A stretch of 64,000 nucleotides of DNA from assembly GCF_015221875.1 (NCBI RefSeq), contig NZ_JACYGY010000001.1:310001-374000 (forward strand), given 5' to 3'. A program made the translations under genes and the position numbers. The stretch comes from Dyadobacter subterraneus (GTDB taxonomy: Bacteria > Bacteroidota > Bacteroidia > Cytophagales > Spirosomataceae). Of the stretch, positions 17,899-27,449 are shown one piece after another; within the stretch, counting starts at the first letter, position 1, and every line of letters starts with the position of its first letter. The notes below the pieces were generated by a model that did not search any database, was not told where the DNA came from, and saw nothing but the letters and a program-made list of their open reading frames with translations.

Positions 17899-19137
17899 AT
17901 GGAAAGATTTACTGGTCTGTTTGGTATTGCATTGATTTTGGGGATTGCTTTCGCAATGTCAAACAATCGTAAAGCAATAAATTATCGTACTGTTGGTGTT
18001 GGTCTGGCAATCCAGTTTGGGCTCGCAGTATTTATTCTCCGCACCGATACGGGTCAGGCCATTTTTCAGTGGTTAGGAGCAAAGGTTCAAAAATTACTTT
18101 CTTTTTCAGATAAAGGTGCTGATTTCGTGTTTGGTACGCTTGTTCGTCCTGATTTAATGCAGAAGGCATTTGGACCAGGAAATGATTTTGTGTTTTTCTT
18201 CAAAGTAATTCCGACCATTATTTTCGTGGCGGTTCTTGTCAATATGCTTTACCATTTAGGCATTATGCAGCGTGTAGTTTCCATCATGGCGCGCGGCGTA
18301 TATTGGTTGATGGGTGTGAGTGGTGCGGAAGCAGTTTCCAATGTTGCGAGTACTTTTGTGGGTCAGGTTGAGGCGCAGATCATGATCAAGCCTTACCTGA
18401 AAAATATGACGAATTCGGAACTTCTGGCTTCAATGACAGGAAGTTTTGCCTGTATCGCTGGTGGTGTTATGGCGGTTTATATTTCTCTTGGCGTGCCTGC
18501 TCCCTATTTAATTGCGGCCAGTTTAATGGCTGCTCCAGGAGCATTGGTAATCTCCAAAATCGTATTTCCTGAAACAGAACAATCGAATACAAAAGGTGCT
18601 GTAAAACTTGAAATTAAGAAATCCCACGCTAATTTACTGGACGCAATTGCAGCAGGAGCGGGTGAAGGTTTGAAAGTTGGATTCAATGTTATTGCGATGT
18701 TGATCGGGTTTATCGCATTGGTAGCGCTTCTTGATTATTTGTTGGGTTTAATTGGAGGTATTTTTTCTTTCCCACAACTAAGTTTCAATTTCGTTCTGGG
18801 TAAAATATTTTCTGTTTTTGCCTGGGCGATGGGTGTTCCTTCGAAAGATATCGAAGCGGCCGGTTCTTTGATGGGTACTAAAATGGTAATCAATGAATTT
18901 GTTGCTTATCTGGATATGGTAAAGATGAAAGAAACGCTGGATCACAAAACAATCGTGATCACCAGTTTTGCATTGTGCGGTTTTGCCAATTTTAGTTCAA
19001 TCGCGATTCAGGTTGGAGGAATTGGAGAATTGGCTCCATCACGCCGGGCAGATTTGGCGCGTCTGGGTTTTAAGGCTCTAATCTGCGGAACGCTTGCTTC
19101 TTATATGTCGGCGACTTTGGCGGGATTGCTTTTGTAA
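17899..19137 (+). CDS. NupC/CNT family nucleoside transporter
   Basis: A 412-aa inner-membrane protein of the concentrative nucleoside transporter family, importing nucleosides with protons or sodium. It has about ten hydrophobic segments in three family blocks: the N-terminal Nucleos_tra2_N region (1-75), the gate region (95-195, VSGAEAVSNVASTFVGQVEAQIMIKPY) and the C-terminal block (200-410, MGTKMVINEFVAYLDM and FALCGFANFSSIAIQVGGIG). Gln and Glu in the VGQVEA motif are typical nucleoside-contacting residues. It is transcribed alone and has its own terminator. Confidence 0.95.
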   Translation: MERFTGLFGIALILGIAFAMSNNRKAINYRTVGVGLAIQFGLAVFILRTDTGQAIFQWLGAKVQKLLSFSDKGADFVFGTLVRPDLMQKAFGPGNDFVFFFKVIPTIIFVAVLVNMLYHLGIMQRVVSIMARGVYWLMGVSGAEAVSNVASTFVGQVEAQIMIKPYLKNMTNSELLASMTGSFACIAGGVMAVYISLGVPAPYLIAASLMAAPGALVISKIVFPETEQSNTKGAVKLEIKKSHANLLDAIAAGAGEGLKVGFNVIAMLIGFIALVALLDYLLGLIGGIFSFPQLSFNFVLGKIFSVFAWAMGVPSKDIEAAGSLMGTKMVINEFVAYLDMVKMKETLDHKTIVITSFALCGFANFSSIAIQVGGIGELAPSRRADLARLGFKALICGTLASYMSATLAGLLL

Positions 19138-19163
19138 TCGTTATTAACTTATTGAAATTCTTG

Positions 19164-19200
19164 AAAGAGTTGGCTTTTCAAAAGCTGACTCTTTTTCTTT
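19164..19200 (+). terminator. Terminator of the nucleoside transporter gene
   Basis: AAAGAGTTGGCTTTT pairs with AAAAGCTGACTCTTT (two G-T pairs), followed by a T-rich run. Convergent with the response regulator gene. Confidence 0.88.
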
Positions 19201-19220
19201 TTTGGGATTCGTGAGATTAA

Positions 19221-19877
19221 TTATATTTCTACCAACTTCAACCGAATTGCTTCCAAAACCATCCCAACCCTGCTTTTGACATTCATTTTTTGAAAAACAG
19301 ATTCACGGTAGCCGTCAACAGTTCTGGGACTTACACACATCTTATCGGCTACCTCAACGTAAGTCAGGTCACTGCATGAAAGCGTGATGAAATTAATTTC
19401 CCGTTCATTCAGGCCAAGCTTGTCCAATGGACTTTGTAAAGAATCAGGGTTCAGACTTTTGATCAGTTGGCTTGTTATATATTCTGTGTAATAAAAACCT
19501 TTTTGAACAATTGAATCCAGCGCTTGTTTTAATTCATGCGGTTTACAGCCTTTCAAAAGATACCCACGTGCACCATTCCGAAGCATTTTGACGATGGATT
19601 CTTCCTTATCATTCATCGAAAGAGCAAGGATCTTGATTTCCGGATAGTTATTTTTAAGCCATGAAGCCGTTTCGTAGCCGTCCATTTCAGGCATATTGAT
19701 ATCCAGCAATACGATGTCCGGAATCATTTTAAGCTTGATTCGGTGAATTAGTTCTTTGCCGTTGGATACTTCATACAGTACCTCATACTCCTCATATTTC
19801 TGCACTAACCCTGAAAGTGCTTTTGCCATCAATTCATGATCGTCAACAATAGCAATAGTTTTTGTTGTGATGTTCAT
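19221..19877 (-). CDS. NarL/LuxR-family response regulator
   Basis: A 218-aa two-component regulator. The receiver domain (1-125) has the acidic pair Asp12-Asp13, phospho-acceptor Asp59 in LLDINMP and the conserved Lys in GYLLKG. The LuxR-type helix-turn-helix is at about 155-215 (LTYVEVADKMCVSPRTVDGYRESVFQKM). It is the last gene of a three-gene unit with the NarX/DegS-type kinase just upstream (34-bp gap), which is almost certainly its partner. Targets are unknown. Confidence 0.94.
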   Translation of the reverse strand: MNITTKTIAIVDDHELMAKALSGLVQKYEEYEVLYEVSNGKELIHRIKLKMIPDIVLLDINMPEMDGYETASWLKNNYPEIKILALSMNDKEESIVKMLRNGARGYLLKGCKPHELKQALDSIVQKGFYYTEYITSQLIKSLNPDSLQSPLDKLGLNEREINFITLSCSDLTYVEVADKMCVSPRTVDGYRESVFQKMNVKSRVGMVLEAIRLKLVEI

Positions 19878-19910
19878 GTTAGGAATGTACTTAATATGTG
19901 TTGTCTTAAA

Positions 19911-20720
19911 TTAGGTGTTAACACTATTCTTTATTGGTACTTCAATGTCAAGAAATGTGCCTTTTCCAATGGAAGATTCCAAATTGCATTTGGCACCAAT
20001 CAGCTCACAACGCCGAGCCATATTACGAAGGCCGGCTCCTGAATTAAGGAGGTTGTGCGTTGTAACTTTTTCATAATCAAATCCTTTTCCGTCGTCCGAT
20101 AAAGTCAGGTTGAAATGTGCCAAGCCATAATTCAATTTCACAATAATATTCTTAGCCTCTGAATGTTTGAGCGAATTATTTAGAAATTCCTGAAAAATAC
20201 GGAACAAAATTATTTCACGCTCATAACCCAAAGTATACGACTCTCCGGTTAAAGTAATTTCTGTTTCAAATTTTTTAGTTTTACGGATTCGCTGTAATTC
20301 ATGCGTCATGCTTTCCTGCAAGCCAAATTGTTGCACAAAATCACCATCCAGACTTTTGGTTAGCGAGCGTAGATCCTGAATTGACTGACCAATGATTTCA
20401 TTTGTTTGTTGAATATATTCCTGGCTTTCCGGTTCTATACCAATTCCCTCCAGAATATTGAGATTGATCTTCGCAACAGAAAGTAACTGGCCAATATTAT
20501 CATGCAATTCCTCGCCAACTTGCTGGAGGGTTGAGTTTTGGACTTCTATTTGGGATTTGAGGATTTCCTGGGAGAATTGGGCTTGGAGGGTTGCTTTTTC
20601 CAGATCATTATTCATCTGACGTCTTCGGAAAATAAATAAAAAGATAATAATGTAGGTACCAAGCAGCAATAAAATTGCAGTCAACGAAATCACCATTAAT
20701 GCTACATTATCATTGCTCAT
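19911..20720 (-). CDS. Sensor histidine kinase, NarX/DegS (HisKA_3) type
   Basis: A 269-aa kinase with one transmembrane helix (about residues 7-31), a coiled-coil linker (35-65), the HisKA_3 dimerisation domain with phosphorylated His73 in GEELHDNIGQLL, and a HATPase_c domain (about 165-265) with FLNNSLKHS and DDGKGF as N and G1 boxes. It has almost no periplasmic sensor of its own. The upstream membrane gene overlaps it by 11 bp and may supply sensing. Confidence 0.93.
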   Translation of the reverse strand: MSNDNVALMVISLTAILLLLGTYIIIFLFIFRRRQMNNDLEKATLQAQFSQEILKSQIEVQNSTLQQVGEELHDNIGQLLSVAKINLNILEGIGIEPESQEYIQQTNEIIGQSIQDLRSLTKSLDGDFVQQFGLQESMTHELQRIRKTKKFETEITLTGESYTLGYEREIILFRIFQEFLNNSLKHSEAKNIIVKLNYGLAHFNLTLSDDGKGFDYEKVTTHNLLNSGAGLRNMARRCELIGAKCNLESSIGKGTFLDIEVPIKNSVNT

Positions 20721-21378
20721 AAGAGAGTTTGGAACTTTTATTGTCGAGAAATAGTCCGATCCCGACCAAGAAATAATAAATAATATTTAAGAATCGATTA
20801 ATTAAATAAAGGTCTGATGCTAATTTCATTGAGATCTTGATCCATTCCGAAATAAATCCTATGACTATAATGTTACCTGTGAAGAAAAGTAATCCTCCGA
20901 TCGAGAACCAAAATAACGCATCATGTTTAAAAGAGAACTTATCCGCAATCAACGACTGGCGAATGAATTCCAGAATGTAAAAAACTATTAGAAGGCTAAA
21001 TAGAATAAAGTTGTAAGAATTGAATTCGGATATTTTTTGAACCAGAAAAAAATTACAAATTCCAAAAGCTATTGATAGGAGATAAGATCCTGCCAATAGC
21101 CTTTGTGCAGTTTTTATTTGAAATGAACGGTAATAAATAAAGGAGATAATTGTAAACTCAATTAACAAATAAATGTTTATTGACCAGGCGTTATTTGATT
21201 TTTGAATTATAATGCAATAGCGGCTATATATTTCTATCATCAAAATAATAAGTAACAGCCAAACGATATTTTTATAATGATTTTCCGACAAGTTTTTATA
21301 TCGAACACATCCAATTATCAGAGAAGCTGCAACAATTCCTAAATAAGTGTAAAAAATTACAATGTCTAAAATTACCAT
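20710..21378 (-). CDS. Seven-helix integral membrane protein, putative sensory partner
   Basis: A 222-aa protein made almost entirely of hydrophobic helices (about seven: near residues 3-22, 37-53, 68-84, 91-109, 121-137, 152-175 and 190-215). I recognise no enzyme motif. Its stop codon overlaps the start of the histidine kinase gene by 11 bp, and the kinase lacks a sensor domain. I infer that the membrane protein is the sensing half of a split kinase. This is unproven, and it could also be an unrelated membrane protein. Confidence 0.6.
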   Translation of the reverse strand: MVILDIVIFYTYLGIVAASLIIGCVRYKNLSENHYKNIVWLLLIILMIEIYSRYCIIIQKSNNAWSINIYLLIEFTIISFIYYRSFQIKTAQRLLAGSYLLSIAFGICNFFLVQKISEFNSYNFILFSLLIVFYILEFIRQSLIADKFSFKHDALFWFSIGGLLFFTGNIIVIGFISEWIKISMKLASDLYLINRFLNIIYYFLVGIGLFLDNKSSKLSYEQ

Positions 21379-21419
21379 TTTTGATAGCTAATTGGATCTT
21401 TACCAATTTTAGCTAAAAG

Positions 21420-21920
21420 TTAATGAATAACAACATTCAGCTGACATTTCGGAGGACATAAAGATCCGACCTCTAATCCTTCATCTGATCGTATTCCTCC
21501 AACGCTTACTGCGTCTTTATCATCTAGACATTCTCTGTGTTCGCCGTCATGATCTTTTATTGGTTCGGCAAGTACTAGAATAGCAGTTTGCTGTCTTAAA
21601 TATAGGAAGACATCTTCTTTGGGAACACCCATAGCGGTTAGCTCCTGAGGTATATTACTATGTGCCCCAAAATAGATTCTTAATTCATATTTGTCAGGAG
21701 TACGCCAATCAAAGTTATTTGCTTTAAGTAAATCCAATACTTCTTGAATAGTAAAAGAGACTGATTTAGAATCATATTCCGATCTCAAACATTGAAAATC
21801 CCCGGCATCGCTTTTCTTCTTAAATGTTTCACGGAAATTGTCCACAAGCGATTGAATTTCTTTTTTCGTGATTCCGTGTCCATCAATTTTCTTTTCGTCG
21901 CTTACTATGGTAATTGGCAT
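21420..21920 (-). CDS. Hypothetical protein, cytoplasmic
   Basis: 166 aa if translation starts at the Met in MPITIVSDEKKIDGHG. An upstream in-frame Met at 21986 gives 188 aa, but the extra residues look non-coding. I do not recognise a family. The protein is polar, has no signal peptide, and ends with an acidic, Cys-containing segment (DHDGEHRECLDDKDAV, then SLCPPKC) that might bind metal. It is 41 bp upstream of the seven-helix protein on the same strand and could belong to that operon. Confidence 0.5.
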   Translation of the reverse strand: MPITIVSDEKKIDGHGITKKEIQSLVDNFRETFKKKSDAGDFQCLRSEYDSKSVSFTIQEVLDLLKANNFDWRTPDKYELRIYFGAHSNIPQELTAMGVPKEDVFLYLRQQTAILVLAEPIKDHDGEHRECLDDKDAVSVGGIRSDEGLEVGSLCPPKCQLNVVIH

Positions 21921-22566
21921 AAATAAGTTGTTTAGGGTGGTAGAATAGTTATATAAGGCTTTTTGCAAAAATCTTTGTTGTCTCAATTTGTTAAAAGAAG
22001 GAAAAGACCCTTTTATTGACCGTATTTTTACCCATTTGAAAAATTCTATGTTTTCAATATTTAGATCTTCTTATTTTTTGATACTTTTCAATCAATTTAT
22101 ATCAGCTTCTTTCTTTCGTCAGGCTTATTCTTCACATAGGAGTAATGAATTAACCACTTTATTTAATGTTTCAAAATCCTGCACTTAGGTTCAAATTATT
22201 ATGATTGATCAAAATACGGGGACCTGCCAAATTCGGTATTGATTTAGCTTTAAAAACTATATTGTCTAAATAACAAAAATTTTAAAATGGGTAATGAAAT
22301 ATATGTCTATGCCATTCTCTAATATCAAAGATGGCTCCTTTCCTAGATCTTTCCACTTGACTGAAACCAGTTTTATTGGATTCTTTCGATAATTCAAAAG
22401 ACTAATGTTTGGGTCTCCGATGGGATGATTTCAAAATTTAAAATTGGAGATTATCCCAACCACTTTACCGCTAAAATACGGGATGAGTTAGCGTATTTTT
22501 CTTCTTGAACAGGGCTGGCGTTTGACTGAATTTTGTGAATATCAAACTCACCTAAATTTCAATACC
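21921..22566. other. Intergenic region without a supported gene
   Basis: About 645 bp, strongly A+T-rich, between a divergent pair of hypothetical genes. Short open frames occur (for example 21988-22188) but none resembles a protein family. GGGATGAT at about 22421 can pair with ATTATCCC near 22452, a weak hairpin. I see no RNA gene. Confidence 0.4.
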
Positions 22567-24372
22567 ATGCGAATTTTATATCTAATAGGACTTCTTACAG
22601 TCTTAGGTTTATCTGTTAAGGCGCAAGAAGTTTTAATGAATTCAGCAAAAAACACGGGGTTAACAGAAAATTTGAAGCTAAAAAAAGTTTCAATAGACTC
22701 ACTTAATATCAAACCGGCCGAATTAAATGCGTTTACAAATTCTTCAAAGACAGTATTAAAATTCTCCAATGAAGATTTTGCCAAACCTGGTGTTACAAAA
22801 GATTCATTGAAATCCCTGAATGTACAGTCATCACAAATATTTTTGAAATTTGATGAATTTAAAAGGGATTCTGTAAAAATACATGGGGAATTAAAAAAGA
22901 TTAGAGCTCAAAAAGACTACGCCGCAAAAAAAGCTGATGAAGCGGAAAAACTAAAAAAAATTGCGGATGAAGCCAGAAAAAATCTGGAAAATCAGATCAA
23001 AATATTTACTGTTTTATCTGGTAAAGCTGCATTTATTAACTCAAGTATTAACTCGCTTCAATCCAATCTTTTAAAGTTAGATTCTGTAAATAACTTGTCT
23101 GATTCACTGAAAATATTAAGCAAGAAGTTAATACCGGATTTGAGAACAAAACTAGGTAAGAATATTTTTGTCCTGGGAAGTATGCACACCCTGTTTGATA
23201 GCTCGTTTAGCCTTAAAACAAGACAGGAGATTAATGATAGTTTATCGGATATTAGTGTAAACTATCAGATTTTAAATCAAGATGCGACAGATTTATTAAA
23301 AGATGTTGAAAAAGAAATGACTAGTCGTGATGACAGGGCTATAAATATTAAAGATCTACAATCGAGGTTAAAAACTCTGTTCGAATTGGTGAATCGTAAG
23401 GTTGATCTAAAAGATGTAGCTATTTTGACTCAGCAGGACAGTTTATTGAAAAATATTCAAAGTTCTATCGACATTATTGACAATCAGGTCAAAACAAAAT
23501 TAGGTCTTGTTAAGAGTGACAAGGAATACAGAAAGTTGATAGAGCGGTATTTGTATCAATATAAAGAGTATAATAGAAATTCTAAACTTTTTGAAGATTT
23601 TCAGAAAAGAAGATTTAAAGAATTAAAGAAGAAAACCAGAGATAAAGGTGACGAAATGGATTTTGGAGCTCTTCCAAGTATTTCTCAATTGATAGGTCAA
23701 ACAAGAGCATTAAATTTAAATATAAGTGTCCTTGGTTCGTATTCAACTTCAAACGATACCATCAGAACGAGTTTTGAGACCCGTTTATTCACCGGTACAA
23801 TTCCTAAGGAATTAATTAATCCAAGATCACTTTTTATACCTGAAATAAGTTCTTTCGGTGTTCAGGTTAAGTATTCTGTTGGATGGGAGACACGTAGTAA
23901 TTTTGGGAACAACAGTTATTTGAATCATAAAGGGTTAAACTTCGAGGTTAACCTTTTAAATAAAAAAATACTTATAGACAGTTTGTTTAAATCTGGTGAT
24001 GATTTAAACAATTTTGTCGCTCATTTTAAAGGTGGTTTTGAGCAAGTAATTGTAAAGGAGCGTATGAGTGTATATGTCAATGCAAGTTGGCTCAGTTTTA
24101 TAGATAATGTCAGTAATTTTCATTCTCAGTATGATCGATACTTAAAGGTGAAAAATAAGAATTCCTATTGGTTTGGAGATTTTGGAGCAAGATTCTTATT
24201 ATTACCTGGAACGGCAGCATCCGATATTAAGACGGGAGGTTTAAGTATTTACGCCGATATAAATTTCATTATTCCGGGAAGTTGGGGGAGAAATATAATT
24301 CAAACAAATGATAAGCTACTCACCATAGTGAAAATTGGAGTGAAAAAAAGTTTAGGAGTGATTCATAGATAA
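22567..24372 (+). CDS. Exported coiled-coil protein of unknown function
   Basis: 601 aa starting at MRILYLIGLLTVLGLSVKAQE, a clear signal peptide with cleavage after KAQ. An earlier in-frame Met at 22522 would bury the signal. Residues about 95-370 are rich in Lys, Asp, Leu and Ser with heptad-like spacing, consistent with long coiled coils. The last 200 residues show alternating aromatic/hydrophobic strands (VQVKYSVGWETRSNFG, MSVYVNASWLSF, GLSIYADINFII) suggesting a beta-barrel or beta-sandwich. No family is recognised. A periplasmic helical arm with an outer-membrane anchor is one reading. Confidence 0.6.
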   Translation: MRILYLIGLLTVLGLSVKAQEVLMNSAKNTGLTENLKLKKVSIDSLNIKPAELNAFTNSSKTVLKFSNEDFAKPGVTKDSLKSLNVQSSQIFLKFDEFKRDSVKIHGELKKIRAQKDYAAKKADEAEKLKKIADEARKNLENQIKIFTVLSGKAAFINSSINSLQSNLLKLDSVNNLSDSLKILSKKLIPDLRTKLGKNIFVLGSMHTLFDSSFSLKTRQEINDSLSDISVNYQILNQDATDLLKDVEKEMTSRDDRAINIKDLQSRLKTLFELVNRKVDLKDVAILTQQDSLLKNIQSSIDIIDNQVKTKLGLVKSDKEYRKLIERYLYQYKEYNRNSKLFEDFQKRRFKELKKKTRDKGDEMDFGALPSISQLIGQTRALNLNISVLGSYSTSNDTIRTSFETRLFTGTIPKELINPRSLFIPEISSFGVQVKYSVGWETRSNFGNNSYLNHKGLNFEVNLLNKKILIDSLFKSGDDLNNFVAHFKGGFEQVIVKERMSVYVNASWLSFIDNVSNFHSQYDRYLKVKNKNSYWFGDFGARFLLLPGTAASDIKTGGLSIYADINFIIPGSWGRNIIQTNDKLLTIVKIGVKKSLGVIHR

Positions 24373-24445
24373 TGATAGTCACCCGTGGCACGATTATATT
24401 CGCACCCAAATCACACGCGAAAAATAATCAAACCATAAACCTCCT

Positions 24446-25363
24446 ATGAAACAAATCAAGTTCATCTTCAAACTATTATCCGACAGTTTCAGTGAATTTA
24501 TGAATGACAATGGACTCAAACTGAGTGCTGCGTTATCTTATTATACCGTTTTTTCTCTTGCACCAATGCTTTTGGTGATCATTTCGGTGCTCAGTATATT
24601 TTTCGGAAGGGATGCTATCCAGGGCGAATTATTTGACCAGATCCGCGGATTGGTAGGCGATAATGCAGCAGCACAGTTACAGGAAATTTTGAAAAATGCG
24701 CAGGTTTCAAATAAATCCGGTGTGGCTGCCGCTATTGGAATTGGTACTTTATTAGTCGGTGCAACCGGGGTTTTTGCTGAAATTCAGGATTCTATCAATT
24801 ATATCTGGTCAATCAAATCCAAACCGAAAAAAGGCTGGCTGCAATATTTGAAAAACAGACTGCTTTCTTTTTCTATTATTCTTACACTTGGATTTTTACT
24901 GCTGGTTTCCTTGGGCGTTAATGCGATGGTTGATCTGTTGAGTTCAAGATTGCAGCAATACTTTTCAGAAGCGTCGGTAATTCTGTTTTATATTGTCAAT
25001 CTGGCTGTGGTGCTTGCGATTATTACTTCACTTTTTGCCGTAATCTTCAAGGTGCTTCCGGATGGATTTTTACGTTGGAAAGAGTGTCTGGTAGGCGCAG
25101 GTTTTACAGCAGTTCTCTTTCTGGTTGGTAAGTTTGTTATCACTTTTTATATTGGTAAAGCAGATTTGGGAGCAACTTATGGTACTTCTGCTTCCATTGT
25201 AATCCTGCTTACCTGGGTCTATTATTCTTCAATTATTTTGTATTTCGGTGCTGAATTTACAAAGGTTTATGCCAAACTGGATGGTGTTGGAATTGCTCCT
25301 AATCAGCATGCGGTTTTAGTTGTGAGAAAAGAAATTGATGAAGAAACCGGGAAAGTTGTTTAA
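24446..25363 (+). CDS. YihY/BrkB family membrane protein
   Basis: A 305-aa inner-membrane protein of the YihY/virulence-factor BrkB family (once mislabelled RNase BN). Six hydrophobic helices are visible, with the family motifs LKLSAALSYYTVFSLAPMLLV near residue 25 and ATYGTSASIVILLTWVYYSS near 245, followed by LYFGAEFTKVYA. Function is not established; transport or envelope roles are proposed for the family. It ends at a hairpin shared with sppA. Confidence 0.93.
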   Translation: MKQIKFIFKLLSDSFSEFMNDNGLKLSAALSYYTVFSLAPMLLVIISVLSIFFGRDAIQGELFDQIRGLVGDNAAAQLQEILKNAQVSNKSGVAAAIGIGTLLVGATGVFAEIQDSINYIWSIKSKPKKGWLQYLKNRLLSFSIILTLGFLLLVSLGVNAMVDLLSSRLQQYFSEASVILFYIVNLAVVLAIITSLFAVIFKVLPDGFLRWKECLVGAGFTAVLFLVGKFVITFYIGKADLGATYGTSASIVILLTWVYYSSIILYFGAEFTKVYAKLDGVGIAPNQHAVLVVRKEIDEETGKVV

Positions 25364-25417
25364 TTCGTTTCTGCCACGAATACACGAATTTTCACAATGG
25401 ATTTTGACAGGTATGTC

Positions 25418-25458
25418 ATAAAAAAATCCCTGACCGAATTTAGATCAGGGATTTTTTT
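25418..25458. terminator. Bidirectional terminator between yihY-like gene and sppA
   Basis: AAAAAATCCCTGA pairs with TCAGGGATTTTTT around an 11-nt loop, so a U-tract follows the stem in either direction. It serves both convergent genes. Confidence 0.92.
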
Positions 25459-25471
25459 ATGTCTTTTCAAC

Positions 25472-27238
25472 TTATCTGATTATCAATTCGTAGGGCAATC
25501 TGGTTTGCATTCCGCCCATGTTCATCAGTTTTTTGTACATCTTTACATAAGAAGATAATTCACCCAGATTTCTGTCCAGTACTTTGTCCTCCGAATCACC
25601 CATCATTTTACCAAGCAATTCTTCAAAAGGCTTTTTCTTTTCAGGGAAGTAACGAACGCGGTAATCTCCTTCGTCTAATTTTGCTGCTTTTGCTGCGATA
25701 ACGATGGCATCATCAATTCCACCCAAAACATCAACAAGTCCGTTTGCTTTTGCTTCCGTTCCTGACCAAACACGTCCTTGTGCCAGACTTCTCAATTTTT
25801 CAACAGGCATTTTTCTGCCCGCTGCTGCTTTTGAAGTGAAATTAGCATAACCTTCATTCACATTTTTCTGGATCATCGACTTTTCAAATTCAGTCATGTC
25901 ACGTGTTGCAGTTGGCCAGTCGGCGTGTTCGCTGGTTTTTACAGCGTCAAACGTAACACCAAGTTTGTTGTTCATGAAATCTTTTACATTGAAAATCAAT
26001 CCAAAAATTCCGATAGAACCGGTAATGGTATTTGGCTGCGCAACAATTTTATCACAACCCATCGCCATATAATATCCACCCGAAGCGGCAACATCTGACA
26101 TGGAAGCAATGATTGGTTTCTTTTTAGATGTTACCTGGATTTCTCTCCACATTACATCCGAAGCAAGCGCGCTTCCACCCGGAGAATTGATACGAAGAAC
26201 AATCGCTTTGATCTTGTCATTGTCACGTGCTTTTTTCAATTCTTTAATGAAATCATCAGATCCGATTGACTCGTCGCTTCCTTCACCTGAATTAATTTCA
26301 CCTTCCGCTACAATAACAGCAACGCGGTTGTTGTAATCACCGTCTTCCGGCGTAACGTCCGATTTAATATATTTATCAACACCGATGTAAGAAACATTTT
26401 TCTTGTCTTCGATGCTCAATTCCTTTTTAATGCTGTTTTCAAACTCGTCCCAATATCCCAAATGTGTTACCAGTTTGTGAGCCAGGGCCGCTTTTGGATT
26501 GTCAATGGTAAGAGAATCTGCAAAACCTTTTAATACCGGAACTTCGATACCACGAGATTTGGAAATATTGGTAAGGAAATTACCATAGATCGCACCGATC
26601 AATTCTGCTGATTGTTTCTTGCTTGAATCACTCATATTCTCACGAATAAATGGCTCGATCGCGCTTTTGAAAGAACCAACGCGGAAAATCTCAGGCTTGA
26701 TATTTAGTTTATCAAATGTTCCTTTGTAAAAGCTGTATTCAGCTGACATCCCGTTCCATTCCATTCCTCCGGCCGGATTCAGGTATATTTTGTCTGATAA
26801 TGAAGCCAGGTAGTAACCTTTTTCAGAGAAGGATTCGCCATAGGCAACCACAAACTTTTTAGATTTTTTGAATTCCAGAAGCTGGTTTCTGATCTCTTCC
26901 AGCGTAGCCCAGCCTGCCTGTGGATTTTCTACTTTAAGATAAATCCCTTTAATCTTGTCATCTTTCTGAGCAATTTTCAAAGCGTCTTTAATGTCTTTCA
27001 AACCGGTAACATCTTCATTTCCGGAAAAAGGTCCGCCAAGTTCTGACAACGGATTTTCAACACCAACTTCTGCAATAGGCTTATTGAGATCGAGCTTTAA
27101 GACCGATTTATCTTCTACAACAACTTTCTCATCCGAGGAAAGCGCCGAACCTATACCGACAAGAAGAAAAAACGACAGTATAAAGAAAACCAGAATACCG
27201 GCGAGGGTTGCGAAGACGTATTTAAAGAATTGTAACAT
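25472..27238 (-). CDS. sppA: Signal peptide peptidase SppA, 67K type
   Basis: A 588-aa membrane-bound serine protease (family S49) that degrades signal peptides and membrane-protein remnants. One N-terminal transmembrane helix (about 9-31) is followed by two tandem S49 domains, as in the long E. coli type. The catalytic Lys191 is in VGSFKSAIEPF of the first domain and the nucleophile Ser386 is in AASGGYYMA of the second. NSPGGSALAS and ITGSIGIFG are also conserved. It faces the periplasm. Confidence 0.95.
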   Translation of the reverse strand: MLQFFKYVFATLAGILVFFILSFFLLVGIGSALSSDEKVVVEDKSVLKLDLNKPIAEVGVENPLSELGGPFSGNEDVTGLKDIKDALKIAQKDDKIKGIYLKVENPQAGWATLEEIRNQLLEFKKSKKFVVAYGESFSEKGYYLASLSDKIYLNPAGGMEWNGMSAEYSFYKGTFDKLNIKPEIFRVGSFKSAIEPFIRENMSDSSKKQSAELIGAIYGNFLTNISKSRGIEVPVLKGFADSLTIDNPKAALAHKLVTHLGYWDEFENSIKKELSIEDKKNVSYIGVDKYIKSDVTPEDGDYNNRVAVIVAEGEINSGEGSDESIGSDDFIKELKKARDNDKIKAIVLRINSPGGSALASDVMWREIQVTSKKKPIIASMSDVAASGGYYMAMGCDKIVAQPNTITGSIGIFGLIFNVKDFMNNKLGVTFDAVKTSEHADWPTATRDMTEFEKSMIQKNVNEGYANFTSKAAAGRKMPVEKLRSLAQGRVWSGTEAKANGLVDVLGGIDDAIVIAAKAAKLDEGDYRVRYFPEKKKPFEELLGKMMGDSEDKVLDRNLGELSSYVKMYKKLMNMGGMQTRLPYELIIR

Positions 27239-27449
27239 AATGGATATATAGCAATGATTGAGTTTCTCAGTTATTCATTTAACAAAATTAAGTATTTATT
27301 GTGCCAGGTAGGTTAACAAATAATGTCCGAAGGCAATTTTAGTGAAATGAATGGTTATATTTTCATGTCAGTAATTCTTTCTTTTTTATTTCAGAGGAAA
27401 TCCTCGGATTGGCTCGATCAGATTCATTATTTTTGTACAAATTATATCA

